NCBI RefSeq assembly: GCF_000279145.1
Contig: NC_018178.1
Coordinates: 2,747,800 to 2,811,799, forward strand
DNA length: 64,000 nt
Direction of reading: 5' to 3'
From: Melioribacter roseus P3M-2
GTDB lineage: Bacteria > Bacteroidota > Ignavibacteria > Ignavibacteriales > Melioribacteraceae
Positions within the stretch are counted from its first letter, which is position 1. Every line of letters begins with the position of its first letter. The position numbers and the translations under genes were made by a program. Below are positions 29,740-40,542 of this stretch, piece by piece. A model generated the notes under the pieces. That model had not been told where the DNA came from and made no database searches. It saw nothing but the letters and a program-made list of their open reading frames with translations.

Positions 29740-30462
29740 ATGGAAGAAACATATCATAAATGGTATTCGCAATTTCTCAAAAGAGATTTGGAAATGCTGG
29801 TTTTTGGCGAGTTTGGAGAACCGGTAATTCTGTTCCCTCATAAAAAAGGCCGCTTTTACGATTGTAAAGACAACGGCATGATTTCGGCGCTCGAAGATTT
29901 AATCGTAAGCAGAAAAATAAAAGTCTATTGTCCCGATACGATTGACGAGGATAGCTGGTACAATTTCGAAGCGCACCCTTCGGAAAGAGTAAAGAAACAC
30001 CTTCTGTACGAAAGTACTATAATCAAAGACGTAATCGAATTTACCAAATACGATACGGGAAAAGATCGTGTTATTTTGGGCGGCGTCGATCTCGGGGGTT
30101 ATCATGCTCTGAATTTGTCGCTTAAACATCCCGAACTGGTTTCGGCTATGATTTCAGTTAACGGCTTTTACGATATCAAACAATTCATCATGGGATATTA
30201 CGACGAAGATTGCTATTTCAATAACCCGTTCGACTATTTGCCGAATTTGACGGACAGAAAATATCTCGATCCGATCGAGAAGATTAAATTTATCTTCGGC
30301 GTTATCGAAGGCGATTTATCGATGCGCGAAAACCTCGAAATCTCTTCGATATTCAAATTGAAAAAAATCGGTCATCGTCTCGATATCAGGAACGACGTAC
30401 CGAACGGTTGGGACGGATGGAATAAGTTGATGAATGAATATTTGAAACAATTATTTGATTAA
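29740..30462 (+). CDS. esterase-family alpha/beta hydrolase-like protein with altered nucleophile
   Basis: A 240-residue protein of the putative esterase (esterase D-like) family: YSQFLKRDLEMLVFGEFGEPVILFPHKKGRFYDCKDNGMI, DSWYNFEAHPSERVKKH and the strand before the nucleophile elbow. The elbow reads GGVDLGGYHA, with Asp where family members have Ser (G-x-S-x-G-G). No signal peptide is visible. With an aspartate nucleophile it might act as a different hydrolase or be non-catalytic. A TATATTTG box at 29710-29717 could be its promoter. Confidence 0.78.
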   Translation: MEETYHKWYSQFLKRDLEMLVFGEFGEPVILFPHKKGRFYDCKDNGMISALEDLIVSRKIKVYCPDTIDEDSWYNFEAHPSERVKKHLLYESTIIKDVIEFTKYDTGKDRVILGGVDLGGYHALNLSLKHPELVSAMISVNGFYDIKQFIMGYYDEDCYFNNPFDYLPNLTDRKYLDPIEKIKFIFGVIEGDLSMRENLEISSIFKLKKIGHRLDIRNDVPNGWDGWNKLMNEYLKQLFD

Positions 30463-30475
30463 TTTGCAAATTTGA

Positions 30476-30507
30476 CTTGATACTAATCGGTATAACGATT
30501 AATTTTG
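30476..30507 (+). promoter_or_regulatory. candidate tRNA promoter (CTTG-N20-TAATTTTG)
   Basis: CTTG at 30476-30479, a 20-base spacer and TAATTTTG at 30500-30507, a full match to TAnnTTTG. It lies 20 bases before the tRNA, a distance suited to a short leader. Confidence 0.4.
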
Positions 30508-30527
30508 CAGAGCCAATTCAAAAAAGT

Positions 30528-30613
30528 GCCGAAGTGGCGGAATTGGTAGACGCGCTGGACTCAAAATCCAGTGGGGCTCACACCCCGTGCCGGTTCGACT
30601 CCGGCCTTCGGTA
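30528..30613 (+). tRNA. tRNA-Leu (anticodon CAA)
   Basis: An 86-base class II tRNA. Acceptor GCCGAAG pairs with CTTCGGT (one G-T pair), discriminator A at 30613. The D-arm has AATTGGTAGACGC, the anticodon stem CTGGA/TCCAG holds loop CTCAAAA with anticodon CAA, a long variable arm (GGGGCTCACACCCC) is present and the T-arm is GCCGG-TTCGACT-CCGGC. CCA is not encoded. Confidence 0.97.
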
Positions 30614-30633
30614 CAAAATTAAAAAACCTTCCA

Positions 30634-30815
30634 ATGTATTACGTCTATGCCATATCAAGTTTGAAGAGAATTACATTTATGTGGGAATGACCAACAATCC
30701 TGAAAGAAGACTTGAAGAACACAACAGAGGCAAAAATAGAACAACAGCGCCTTACCGACCTTTTGAAATGATATATCTCGAAAAATGCAGCAACAGACAA
30801 AAGCAGTATAATTAG
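30634..30815 (+). pseudogene. broken GIY-YIG nuclease-like gene
   Basis: ATG at 30634 reads MYYVYAISSLKR and then shifts frame; the next frame continues NYIYVGMTNNPERRLEEHNRGKNRTTAPYRPFEMIYLEKCSNR, the core of small GIY-YIG (UvrC-N-like) proteins. One missing base near 30669 explains the break. The C-terminal part normally following CSNR is lost to an early stop at 30815. It lies 20 bases after tRNA-Leu, a typical landing site for mobile DNA, so it is probably a remnant. Confidence 0.75.
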
Positions 30816-30888
30816 GATTGTTCGAAATTTGTTATAAAATAATAATATTATACTATTATTGGTTAATAAAAAAAATAGGATTACCTAT

Positions 30889-32322
30889 ATGAAAGTATTA
30901 ATTACTTTTTTGTTGCTGTTCTGCGCTTCGGGTTTTTTAAATGTTTCGTCTGGAAACGAAATTCAAAAAAAACGATTGATTGTATTGACTGATATAGAAG
31001 CCGACCCCGACGATACTCAGTCATTGGTAAGGCTGCTGCTTTATTCAAACGAAATTGATATAAAAGGACTAATAGCTACAACTTCGTGCTGGCACACAGA
31101 TAGGGTTAACCCGGAATCTATAAAACGAATTATAAACGGATATGCAAAAGTACGCGACAATCTCTTATTACATGAAAAAGGTTTTCCCGAAGCGGAAAAA
31201 TTATTGCAACTGGTTAAAAGCGGACTTCCGTTATATGGTATGTCGGGAGTCGGAGAAGGAAAAGATTCGGAAGGGTCGGATTGGATTATTAAAGTTTTGA
31301 AAGAAGACGATAAAAGGCCGCTCTGGATAGCCGTATGGGGAGGCGTAAATACACTTGCTCAGGCATTGTTTAAAATAAAAAATACACACTCGCAAGAAGA
31401 TGCTGACAGATTGATTCGCAAGCTTAGGGTTTATACAATTTCTGACCAGGACGACAGCGGAATTTGGATCAGAAATAATTTCCCTGATCTGTTTTATATA
31501 GTTTCCCCAGGCGACGATTACGGCGCGGCTACATGGACGGGAATTAATTCGTATATAGAAGGAATTGACAACACAACTATCAGCAACGGTTGGTTAGCAG
31601 AAAACATTCAGCAAAATCACGGTACTCTCGGCGCTCTCTATCCCGATGTCTCTTGGGGTATGGAAGGAGACACGCCTTCTTTTCTTTCGTTAATTCCGAA
31701 TGGATTAAATAATCCCGAACACCCCGATTGGGGAGGCTGGGGAGGACGATATGAACTTTATATCCCTGATTTTTCTAAAATGAAAGACGGTAACTCTATC
31801 GTTACAATCGCGCCCGAAACACGTCTTATCTGGACAAACGCCTACGACAATTACATCCCTTATGTAAAAAATGAATACGGACGCACAGTAAAACCGGATA
31901 CAAATGCTTTTTACGATTTCAAGGTTACTTTATGGCGTTGGCGCGACGAGATTCAAAATGATTTCGCTGCTCGAATGGATTGGTGCGTTAAATCTTATGC
32001 GGACGCCAATCACCCGCCGGAGCCGGTACTTTCGCATCCGGACTCAATTACTGTTAAATCAGGCGTAACTTTTAGTCTCGACGCTTTCAAAACATACGAT
32101 CCCGACGGCGACAGCTTTAGCTTTCTGTGGTTCCATTATCCCGAAGCGAGTACTTACAAAACTCTTATCAAGGTAAACGGCGCTGAAAATTCACATAACG
32201 TTGTCTTTACTGCTCCTTCGGTGGTTAAACCGGAGACTGCTCATATAATTCTTAAGGTTACCGACAGGGGACGCCCTCCATTAACGCGTTATAAAAGGAT
32301 TGTGGTTACAATTGTGCCGTAA
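30889..32322 (+). CDS. DUF1593 nucleoside hydrolase-like protein, exported
   Basis: About 477 residues. The ATG at 30889 with AGGA upstream gives a signal peptide (KVLITFLLLFCASGF); an upstream TTG extension is less likely. The main domain is DUF1593, related to inosine-uridine nucleoside hydrolases: RLIVLTDIEADPDDTQSLVRLLLY carries the calcium-binding Asp cluster, WIAVWGGVNTLAQAL and YTISDQDDSG are also typical. A C-terminal Ig-like domain (VKSGVTFSLDAFKTYDPDGDSFSFLWFHYP) follows. Such proteins occur in polysaccharide-degrading Bacteroidota; activity is not established. It follows the tRNA-Leu remnant and may be acquired DNA. Confidence 0.82.
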   Translation: MKVLITFLLLFCASGFLNVSSGNEIQKKRLIVLTDIEADPDDTQSLVRLLLYSNEIDIKGLIATTSCWHTDRVNPESIKRIINGYAKVRDNLLLHEKGFPEAEKLLQLVKSGLPLYGMSGVGEGKDSEGSDWIIKVLKEDDKRPLWIAVWGGVNTLAQALFKIKNTHSQEDADRLIRKLRVYTISDQDDSGIWIRNNFPDLFYIVSPGDDYGAATWTGINSYIEGIDNTTISNGWLAENIQQNHGTLGALYPDVSWGMEGDTPSFLSLIPNGLNNPEHPDWGGWGGRYELYIPDFSKMKDGNSIVTIAPETRLIWTNAYDNYIPYVKNEYGRTVKPDTNAFYDFKVTLWRWRDEIQNDFAARMDWCVKSYADANHPPEPVLSHPDSITVKSGVTFSLDAFKTYDPDGDSFSFLWFHYPEASTYKTLIKVNGAENSHNVVFTAPSVVKPETAHIILKVTDRGRPPLTRYKRIVVTIVP

Positions 32323-32341
32323 TTCAAAATAATTTTCTCTT

Positions 32342-32373
32342 TTTGGAATTTAGACGGATTCTTGCTAATTTTA
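32342..32373 (+). promoter_or_regulatory. atpD: candidate atpD promoter (TTTG-N20-TAATTTTA)
   Basis: TTTG at 32342-32345, a 20-base spacer and TAATTTTA at 32366-32373, one base off TAnnTTTG. It is 33 bases before atpD. It matches the layout before clpS and the tRNA. Confidence 0.42.
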
Positions 32374-32403
32374 ACATCAAAATTTTTCAAAATAGGTAGA
32401 TAA

Positions 32404-34217
<1,814 letters not shown>

Positions 34218-34219
34218 AA

Positions 34220-34251
34220 AAAGGTCATCTCCTGTAAAGAGATGACCTTTT
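34220..34251. terminator. bidirectional terminator between atpC and sodA
   Basis: A perfect 12-base stem AAAGGTCATCTC / GAGATGACCTTT with a 7-base loop, A-run on the left and T-run on the right, between convergent genes. It can stop transcription from both sides. Confidence 0.9.
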
Positions 34252-34271
34252 AAAGTTAATACTTGCCTTTA

Positions 34272-34994
34272 TTATTTAACAGAATCGAATCTTTTAGCTA
34301 CTTCGTCCCAATTTACGACGTTCCACCAATTAGTGATGTATTCCGGTCTGCGGTTTTGATATTTCAGGTAGTAGGCATGTTCCCATACGTCCAGCCCCAT
34401 TACAGGGAAACCCTGAACTTCGGCTACATCCATTAACGGATTGTCCTGATTGGGCGTCGATGTTACGACGAGTTTGCCGTTGCTCAATACTAACCAGGCC
34501 CAGCCGGATCCGAAACGCGTCGCAGCCGCATTGTTGAATGTTTCTTTGAATTTTTCGAACGAGTCGAAAGTTCCGTTAATTGCGTCTGCCAGAGCGCCCG
34601 TGGGCTCGCCCCCTTTATTCGGTCCCATTATCTGCCAGAACATCGAATGGTTATAATGTCCGCCGCCGTTATTGCGAATGGCAACCGGAAGTTTGGAAAC
34701 TGTTTTGAATAACTCTTCGAGAGATTTACCCTCGTATTCCGTCCCTTCTACGGCTTTGTTGAGGTTATTTACATAGCCCGCATGATGTTTGTCGTGATGT
34801 ATTTCCATTGTGCGCGCATCTATATACGGTTCCAAAGCGTCGAAGGCGTATGGCAATGCCGGTAATTCGAATTTACTCATAATATTTTTACTCCTGTTGT
34901 TAATGATATTATTATTTGAAAAATTATCAAATTTATTTATGATTGGCGTTAAGGAAAAGATTCCCAGCGCCGAAAGAAATTTTCTTCGTTCCAT
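34272..34994 (-). CDS. sodA: Mn-type superoxide dismutase with possible Tat signal
   Basis: Converts superoxide to oxygen and peroxide. The catalytic part starts [37 protein letters not shown] and includes [23 protein letters not shown], the Mn-type NQDNP segment and [19 protein letters not shown]. The open frame has 38 extra residues beginning [17 protein letters not shown], which resembles a twin-arginine signal. The long start has AGAGGG five bases upstream; the internal ATG at 34880 has AGGAG ten bases upstream. So both an exported and a cytosolic form are possible. Which is used is not decided by the sequence. Confidence 0.93.
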   Translation of the reverse strand: MERRKFLSALGIFSLTPIINKFDNFSNNNIINNRSKNIMSKFELPALPYAFDALEPYIDARTMEIHHDKHHAGYVNNLNKAVEGTEYEGKSLEELFKTVSKLPVAIRNNGGGHYNHSMFWQIMGPNKGGEPTGALADAINGTFDSFEKFKETFNNAAATRFGSGWAWLVLSNGKLVVTSTPNQDNPLMDVAEVQGFPVMGLDVWEHAYYLKYQNRRPEYITNWWNVVNWDEVAKRFDSVK

Positions 34995-35009
34995 TATAAC
35001 CCTCTGAAT

Positions 35010-35363
35010 TTACACTCCGAACGATTCGCCGCAGCCGCAGGTTTTCTTTGCATTCGGATTATTGAAAACAAATCCTCTGCCGTTCAAACCGTCGCTGAAA
35101 TCGAGCACAGTGCCGCTCAGATAAAAGAGGCTTTTGCCGTCTATGTATAATTTCAAGCCGCCTTTTTCGATAACTGCGTCGCCTTCTTTCGGTTCGGCGT
35201 CGAATCCGAGTTGATAAGTCAAGCCTGAACAGCCTCCGCCTTTAACTCCGACACGGAGTCCGTGCGTATCCGGAATATTATTTTCCTTTTTAAGTCTGTT
35301 AACCTCATTGATGGCTTTTTCAGTTATATCTATTTCCGATTTAATGTTTGTTTCGGTAGTCAT
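35010..35363 (-). CDS. IscA/ErpA-type iron-sulfur carrier
   Basis: An A-type iron-sulfur carrier of about 117 residues: [37 protein letters not shown] and C-terminal TCGCGESF supply the three conserved Cys. It holds and passes Fe-S clusters to target proteins. I chose the ATG at 35363, preceded by AAAGGG; an in-frame ATG at 35387 overlaps the upstream gene stop and adds eight residues. It pairs with the upstream unknown gene as one transcript. IscA, SufA and ErpA cannot be told apart here. Confidence 0.9.
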   Translation of the reverse strand: MTTETNIKSEIDITEKAINEVNRLKKENNIPDTHGLRVGVKGGGCSGLTYQLGFDAEPKEGDAVIEKGGLKLYIDGKSLFYLSGTVLDFSDGLNGRGFVFNNPNAKKTCGCGESFGV

Positions 35364-35383
35364 ATTAGAAACCCTTTCTAATT

Positions 35384-35671
35384 TCATGCTGCTGTATCTG
35401 TAACATTATCAGACGGCAAAAAATTCAAAAACCAGGCGTTATTGGAAATTTTTTTCAAAATATTTTCGCCTACGAGATAATCCGCAAAATCGTAGGCTAA
35501 TTTTTCCGACTCGGTGTAAGAAAGCTTTTTGCCTTTCGATTCGAAGTATGCTTTTATAGCGTATTGTAAATCTCTGAGGAATATATTCGATTTCTCTTCG
35601 ATCGGATATTTGCCTTTCATAAAATTGAGAAATATTACTTTCGAGTTCTTCAATTCGTCCAGACAATTCAT
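35384..35671 (-). CDS. hypothetical protein, 95 residues
   Basis: I do not recognise this family. The protein is soluble, mostly helical in appearance and rich in Lys, Glu and aromatic residues ([53 protein letters not shown]). No signal peptide or membrane segment. It overlaps the IscA-type gene by four bases if that gene uses its first ATG, so the two are likely translated together and it may be an Fe-S-related accessory protein; this is inference from position only. A ribosome site (AAGGAG) precedes its ATG. Confidence 0.65.
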   Translation of the reverse strand: MNCLDELKNSKVIFLNFMKGKYPIEEKSNIFLRDLQYAIKAYFESKGKKLSYTESEKLAYDFADYLVGENILKKISNNAWFLNFLPSDNVTDTAA

Positions 35672-35884
35672 ATTAACTCCTTAAAAATTTAATAATTATC
35701 GAGCCGTAAACTAAAAAAATGATGCGAATAAAAAAAGAAGTTAAATTTATCCTAATTTTTTTATAATTTTGTGTAATATGTTATTTTCAAAATAGATTAA
35801 ACACCAAAATATATAAATAGGTTCATAGTAAGATGGGGGAGATTCAAGAATTAACTATTTCTAACAACAATAGTTGGAGTAACT

Positions 35885-38074
35885 ATGGTAAGTAGTATAT
35901 TTTGGCTTGTTCCCGTTTCCTCTATTCTGGCTCTCGGATTCGCCTGGTTTTTCTTTTCACAAATGATGAAAGAAAGCGAAGGCACCGACAAAATGAAAAG
36001 CATAGCTTCTTATGTGCGTGAGGGAGCTATGGCATATCTGAGACAACAGTATAAAGTTGTCGGAATCTTTTTCCTCGTTATAATGGTAATCTTTTTGATT
36101 CTTGCATATGGTTTCAATGTGCAGAATCCATGGGTTCCTTTTGCGTTTATCACGGGCGGTTTCTTCTCGGGTTTGTCCGGATTTTTCGGAATGAAAACCG
36201 CTACATACGCATCTGCGCGTACGGCTAATGCCGCAAAGGAATCATTAAATAAAGGGCTTCGCGTTGCATTCAGAAGCGGCGCGGTAATGGGACTTGTAGT
36301 AGTCGGTCTCGGTTTGCTCGACATTTCAATCTGGTTCCTGATCTTAAATGCAGTCTATCCGGCTGCTACCGACGCTCATAATTTGGTAGTTGTAACGACT
36401 ACAATGTTGACTTTCGGAATGGGAGCTTCCACACAGGCGCTTTTTGCAAGAGTGGGAGGCGGTATTTTTACAAAAGCTGCAGACGTAGGCGCCGACCTTG
36501 TCGGTAAAGTAGAAGCCGGAATTCCGGAAGACGATCCGCGGAATCCAGCAACAATTGCCGATAACGTAGGCGACAATGTTGGAGACGTGGCCGGAATGGG
36601 CGCAGACCTTTATGAATCGTATTGCGGTTCGATTCTGGCTACCGCGGCTCTTGGAGCGGCTGCATTCATAGACGCCCCTGATTTACAAATGAAAGCTGTT
36701 TTGGCGCCGATGCTCGTAGCGGCAGTCGGTATTATTCTTTCGATTGTCGGTATTTTTGTCGTAAGAACTAAAGAAGACGCAACGCAAAAAGATTTATTGA
36801 ATTCGTTATCGCGCGGTATTAATTTCAGCTCGGTTCTTATAGTTGTTTTTTCGCTTGTTATTGTAAAATTACTCGGACTTGAAAATGCATGGGGCATCTG
36901 GGGTTCGATCGTTACTGGTCTCGTTACGGGTATTGTTATAGGAAAAGCAACCGAATATTATACATCGCATTCGTATAAACCGACTCAGAAGATAGCCGAT
37001 TCTGCTCAAACCGGTCCCGCTACGGTTATCATTTCCGGTTTAGGCGTAGGAATGTTATCGACTGCAATTCCTGTTCTTGCCGTAGCGGTCGGTATTATTC
37101 TAGCATTCTTGTTTGCCACAGGATTTGACATAACAAATATTAATATGGGACTTTACGGCATCGGTATTGCCGCAGTCGGAATGCTTTCGACGCTCGGTAT
37201 TACACTTGCAACCGACGCATACGGACCGATTGCAGATAATGCGGGCGGTAATGCGGAAATGAGCGGTCTCGGTCCAGAAGTTCGTAAAAGAACCGACGCG
37301 CTGGACGCTCTCGGAAATACAACCGCGGCTACGGGAAAAGGCTTTGCTATCGGATCGGCTGCACTGACTGCTCTGGCTCTGTTGGCTTCCTACGTTGAAG
37401 AAGTTAAAATCGGTTTGATTAGAGCCGGTCAAACAGTTCTCGAAATCGGCGGCGAAACAATAGAGACGCAAAGAGCTTCAATAATGGATTTTATGAATTA
37501 TTACAACATCAATCTGATGAATCCGAATGTTTTGATAGGAGTATTTATCGGTTCGATGATGGCGTTTATGTTCTGCGGTCTTACAATGAACGCAGTCGGC
37601 AGGGCGGCAGGTAAAATGGTCGACGAAGTGCGCCGTCAATTCAGAGAAATCAAAGGCATTCTCGAAGGCAAAGCCGAACCTGATTATGCAAGCTGCGTTG
37701 CAATATCGACTAAAGGAGCTCAACACGAAATGGTGCTTCCGTCGATGCTCGCCATCCTTGCTCCGATTGTAACCGGTATTATTTTCGGCGTATCCGGCGT
37801 TATGGGATTATTGGTCGGCGGTCTCGGCGCGGGATTCGTGCTCGCAATTTTCATGGCTAATTCCGGCGGCGCATGGGATAACGCAAAGAAATATATCGAG
37901 GAAGGACATCTCGGCGGTAAAGGTTCCGAAGCTCACAAAGCCGCTGTTATCGGCGATACCGTAGGCGATCCTTTCAAAGATACTTCCGGTCCCAGCCTTA
38001 ACATTCTTATTAAATTAATGAGCATGGTTGCCATCGTAATGTCGGGATTTACCGTAGTATTTCACATTCTTTAA
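35885..38074 (+). CDS. hppA: membrane-bound ion-translocating pyrophosphatase
   Basis: A 729-residue integral membrane pump that hydrolyses pyrophosphate to move H+ or Na+. About 16 membrane segments; the active-site loops are complete: [35 protein letters not shown], then [10 protein letters not shown] and the C-terminal [18 protein letters not shown]. The segment [10 protein letters not shown] has Ala where K+-independent enzymes have Lys, pointing to the K+-dependent class. H+ versus Na+ specificity is not decided. A TAATTTTG box lies at 35764-35771; a terminator follows the gene. Confidence 0.95.
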   Translation: MVSSIFWLVPVSSILALGFAWFFFSQMMKESEGTDKMKSIASYVREGAMAYLRQQYKVVGIFFLVIMVIFLILAYGFNVQNPWVPFAFITGGFFSGLSGFFGMKTATYASARTANAAKESLNKGLRVAFRSGAVMGLVVVGLGLLDISIWFLILNAVYPAATDAHNLVVVTTTMLTFGMGASTQALFARVGGGIFTKAADVGADLVGKVEAGIPEDDPRNPATIADNVGDNVGDVAGMGADLYESYCGSILATAALGAAAFIDAPDLQMKAVLAPMLVAAVGIILSIVGIFVVRTKEDATQKDLLNSLSRGINFSSVLIVVFSLVIVKLLGLENAWGIWGSIVTGLVTGIVIGKATEYYTSHSYKPTQKIADSAQTGPATVIISGLGVGMLSTAIPVLAVAVGIILAFLFATGFDITNINMGLYGIGIAAVGMLSTLGITLATDAYGPIADNAGGNAEMSGLGPEVRKRTDALDALGNTTAATGKGFAIGSAALTALALLASYVEEVKIGLIRAGQTVLEIGGETIETQRASIMDFMNYYNINLMNPNVLIGVFIGSMMAFMFCGLTMNAVGRAAGKMVDEVRRQFREIKGILEGKAEPDYASCVAISTKGAQHEMVLPSMLAILAPIVTGIIFGVSGVMGLLVGGLGAGFVLAIFMANSGGAWDNAKKYIEEGHLGGKGSEAHKAAVIGDTVGDPFKDTSGPSLNILIKLMSMVAIVMSGFTVVFHIL

Positions 38075-38100
38075 GAAATAAAATATTCTTTTTATCAAGG

Positions 38101-38134
38101 GGCGGTTCTCTCTATTAAGAGTACCGCCTTTTTT
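38101..38134 (+). terminator. rho-independent terminator after hppA
   Basis: GGCGGTTCTC paired with GAGTACCGCC (one T-T mismatch) around TCTATTAA, followed by T6. Confidence 0.85.
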
Positions 38135-38195
38135 ATGCGTTAACGTGCAATATCTAAACGGAGGAAAATAAAATGTCGAAAAACCGGAAAAATGG

Positions 38196-38915
38196 TTATC
38201 GATTATTCGTAGGGAAATACGTCAATCCGACCGAAAAACCGTTGCTGTCGTGACCGGGATTGCGTTCCGAACCGTAATAATTTCCGTTTGAAAAGTGCGC
38301 GTGCCAGATTCCGACGACGAACATAAATGAATTGTAAATCTTAAATTCGGCTCCGATGCCGTACTTTGGGCAACCGTTGAGACGAGTCCCTTCCCGCATG
38401 TCGCCGAAAAAGCCCGACGGTTTCGGAAAATTATCCGCAAAATAGATCAATCCCGCTCCGCTTGAGAAAAAGAATTTGAAACTGTCTCGGTAGTAAGGAT
38501 AGAATCTGAAAAATGGTCTTATGCCGAAGCCGGAAGTATTATTTATATTATCGGAAACATGCGCTTGAGTTATTTCTATTCCAACGGACATATATTTTCT
38601 CAACATGAAATTAATGCCAACATTGGAGTGAAAAAGATCGGAAAAGCTGCCGTAATACCCTTTGGTATATCCGAAGTCTCCGTAAATGCTTAATTTATGC
38701 GTAAGGGTTGAATCAACGCTTGTAAAAATCAAAACTGCGCCTGCCGCAACAGCGGGCAATATGATTCCGTTTGCAGTATGTAATGAAACCGGACTGACAC
38801 CGAGAGGATTCTGATACCATTTAGTGAAGGGCGGTAATTTGCCGAATTCCTGTGCGGAAGTATTATTAATAACACAAAACGACAGAACGAGAATAAATAT
38901 AAATTTTCTATTCAA
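38196..38915 (-). CDS. PagL-like lipid A deacylase / acyloxyacyl hydrolase
   Basis: A 239-residue outer-membrane protein with signal peptide (ending TSAQ) and amphipathic beta-strands. The C-terminal third carries the PagL catalytic pattern: His and Ser in AHFSNGN, Glu in the following YGSERNPG, and a last strand GFSVGLTYFP. PagL enzymes remove the 3-position acyl chain of lipid A in the outer leaflet. It is monocistronic, convergent with hppA. Family identity is fairly sure; activity is inferred. Confidence 0.78.
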   Translation of the reverse strand: MNRKFIFILVLSFCVINNTSAQEFGKLPPFTKWYQNPLGVSPVSLHTANGIILPAVAAGAVLIFTSVDSTLTHKLSIYGDFGYTKGYYGSFSDLFHSNVGINFMLRKYMSVGIEITQAHVSDNINNTSGFGIRPFFRFYPYYRDSFKFFFSSGAGLIYFADNFPKPSGFFGDMREGTRLNGCPKYGIGAEFKIYNSFMFVVGIWHAHFSNGNYYGSERNPGHDSNGFSVGLTYFPTNNR

Positions 38916-39024
38916 GATATAAAACCGTCGGTTTGGTTAATAAACCATGATGAATCGGAGTTGTCCCTTGTTTCTTAAATAGGGAAGATATCTGTTACAT
39001 AATAATTGTTAGATCCGAATATTA

Positions 39025-40536
39025 TCAGATGCCGAGTATAACCAGGCAGCTTTTTGCAAAATCTACCACCGGCTGGAAGTAAATACCGAATAAAATAACC
39101 GGAACGGCAAGTGCCAGCACAATTACTGTTTCGATCAAATTCGGTTTAATAGCCGGAGTGTCGGGTTCCGGTTTAACCAGATACATATGCTTAAGTACGC
39201 GGACGTAGTAGTAAAGCGAAACAACGGTGTTGAGAAGCGCAATTACGGCGACTGCAATCATCTTGGCGTCTACCAACGCGATAAAAAGATAGAGTTTGCC
39301 GATAAATCCCGCTGTAGGAGGTATGCCCGTAAGCGATACAAGAAAAATTGCCAGCGACACGCTCAAAAGAGGAGAAGTGTATCCCAATCCGTTGTAGGAA
39401 TTGATATCCTCTGTGCCTATTTTATTGGCAATCAACATGACGACGAGAAAAGCGCCGAGATTCATTATCAGATAAAACGCAAAATAGATTAATACGGCGA
39501 GTAAACCCTGATTGGAAAATACGAGTACGCCTAGCAGCATGTAGCCGGCATGTGCTATACTCGAATAAGCCAGCATTCTTTTGAGATTATCCTGCCAGAG
39601 AGCGGAAAAGTTACCCAGGGTCATTGTAAGGATTGAGATTACTATAAGCACGGATTGCCAATCGAAAACGTTAATCAGATTCCATGCGCCGCTTGCATCG
39701 GTATAAGAAACGAATGTTGTTTTTATAAAACGGATTAAAAGCGCGAAGCCTGCGGCTTTGCTTGCAACCGACAGAAAAGCTGTAATTGTTACGGGTGCGC
39801 CTTCGTAAACGTCCGGAGTCCAGAAATGGAAAGGCGCCGAAGAAATTTTATATCCGATACCGGCAAATATCAAGATTACCGCAAATGATAACGTTAAGAG
39901 ATTGATGTTCGGTCCCTGTATGAGAGAATTAATTACATAAAGGTTCGTGCTGCCTGTCATACCGTATAAAATTGAAATGCCGAACAACATTAAGCCTGAC
40001 GAAACGGCTCCGTATATCAAATATTTCAGCGAAGCTTCGCTGTTTCGTTCTCTCAATTTCAAAAAGCCTGCAAGAACATAGGAAGATAACGACAGGAGTT
40101 CCATTGACAAATAAATCAGAATTAAATCGGAAGCGGAAATCATGAAAAACATTCCGATAATCATACCGTAAATCAAAGCATAATATTCGCCGATTCTTTT
40201 TTCGGCTTCTTTTAATTCGACCGATGAAAACGAAAATAATACTATGAACAATGACGACAAAAGAACGAGCAGTTTGAAAAAGTGCCCGAAAGAATCGACT
40301 GCCACAAGACCGTAATTCCTGATTGTGCCGTTGAAAATAAAAGCAAAACCGGAAGAATCGAAATTGAATAATAAAATGAAGAAGGAAACAATGATTCCGG
40401 CAAGGGCAATAAATTTAACCGGCGCTTTATTATTATGATATATCAAATCGGCTGCAATCAGAATTACAAATACAACCGAAAGAACCAGTTCAGGTAAAAT
40501 TAAATTTAACGATTGATATAAATTTGTCATTTCCAT
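39025..40536 (-). CDS. nuoN: NADH-quinone oxidoreductase subunit N
   Basis: Antiporter-like membrane subunit of complex I, about 503 residues with 14 membrane helices. Conserved blocks include LILIYLSMELLSLSSYVLAGF with the key Glu, KYLIYGAVSSGLMLFG, FHFWTPDVYEGAPVTITAFLS, and KRMLAYSSIAHAGYMLLG with the channel Lys. It pumps protons in the membrane arm. I start at ATG 40536; an upstream TTG and a downstream ATG (40530) are alternatives. It is the last gene of the nuo operon. Confidence 0.95.
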   Translation of the reverse strand: MEMTNLYQSLNLILPELVLSVVFVILIAADLIYHNNKAPVKFIALAGIIVSFFILLFNFDSSGFAFIFNGTIRNYGLVAVDSFGHFFKLLVLLSSLFIVLFSFSSVELKEAEKRIGEYYALIYGMIIGMFFMISASDLILIYLSMELLSLSSYVLAGFLKLRERNSEASLKYLIYGAVSSGLMLFGISILYGMTGSTNLYVINSLIQGPNINLLTLSFAVILIFAGIGYKISSAPFHFWTPDVYEGAPVTITAFLSVASKAAGFALLIRFIKTTFVSYTDASGAWNLINVFDWQSVLIVISILTMTLGNFSALWQDNLKRMLAYSSIAHAGYMLLGVLVFSNQGLLAVLIYFAFYLIMNLGAFLVVMLIANKIGTEDINSYNGLGYTSPLLSVSLAIFLVSLTGIPPTAGFIGKLYLFIALVDAKMIAVAVIALLNTVVSLYYYVRVLKHMYLVKPEPDTPAIKPNLIETVIVLALAVPVILFGIYFQPVVDFAKSCLVILGI

Positions 40537-40542
40537 CAATGT

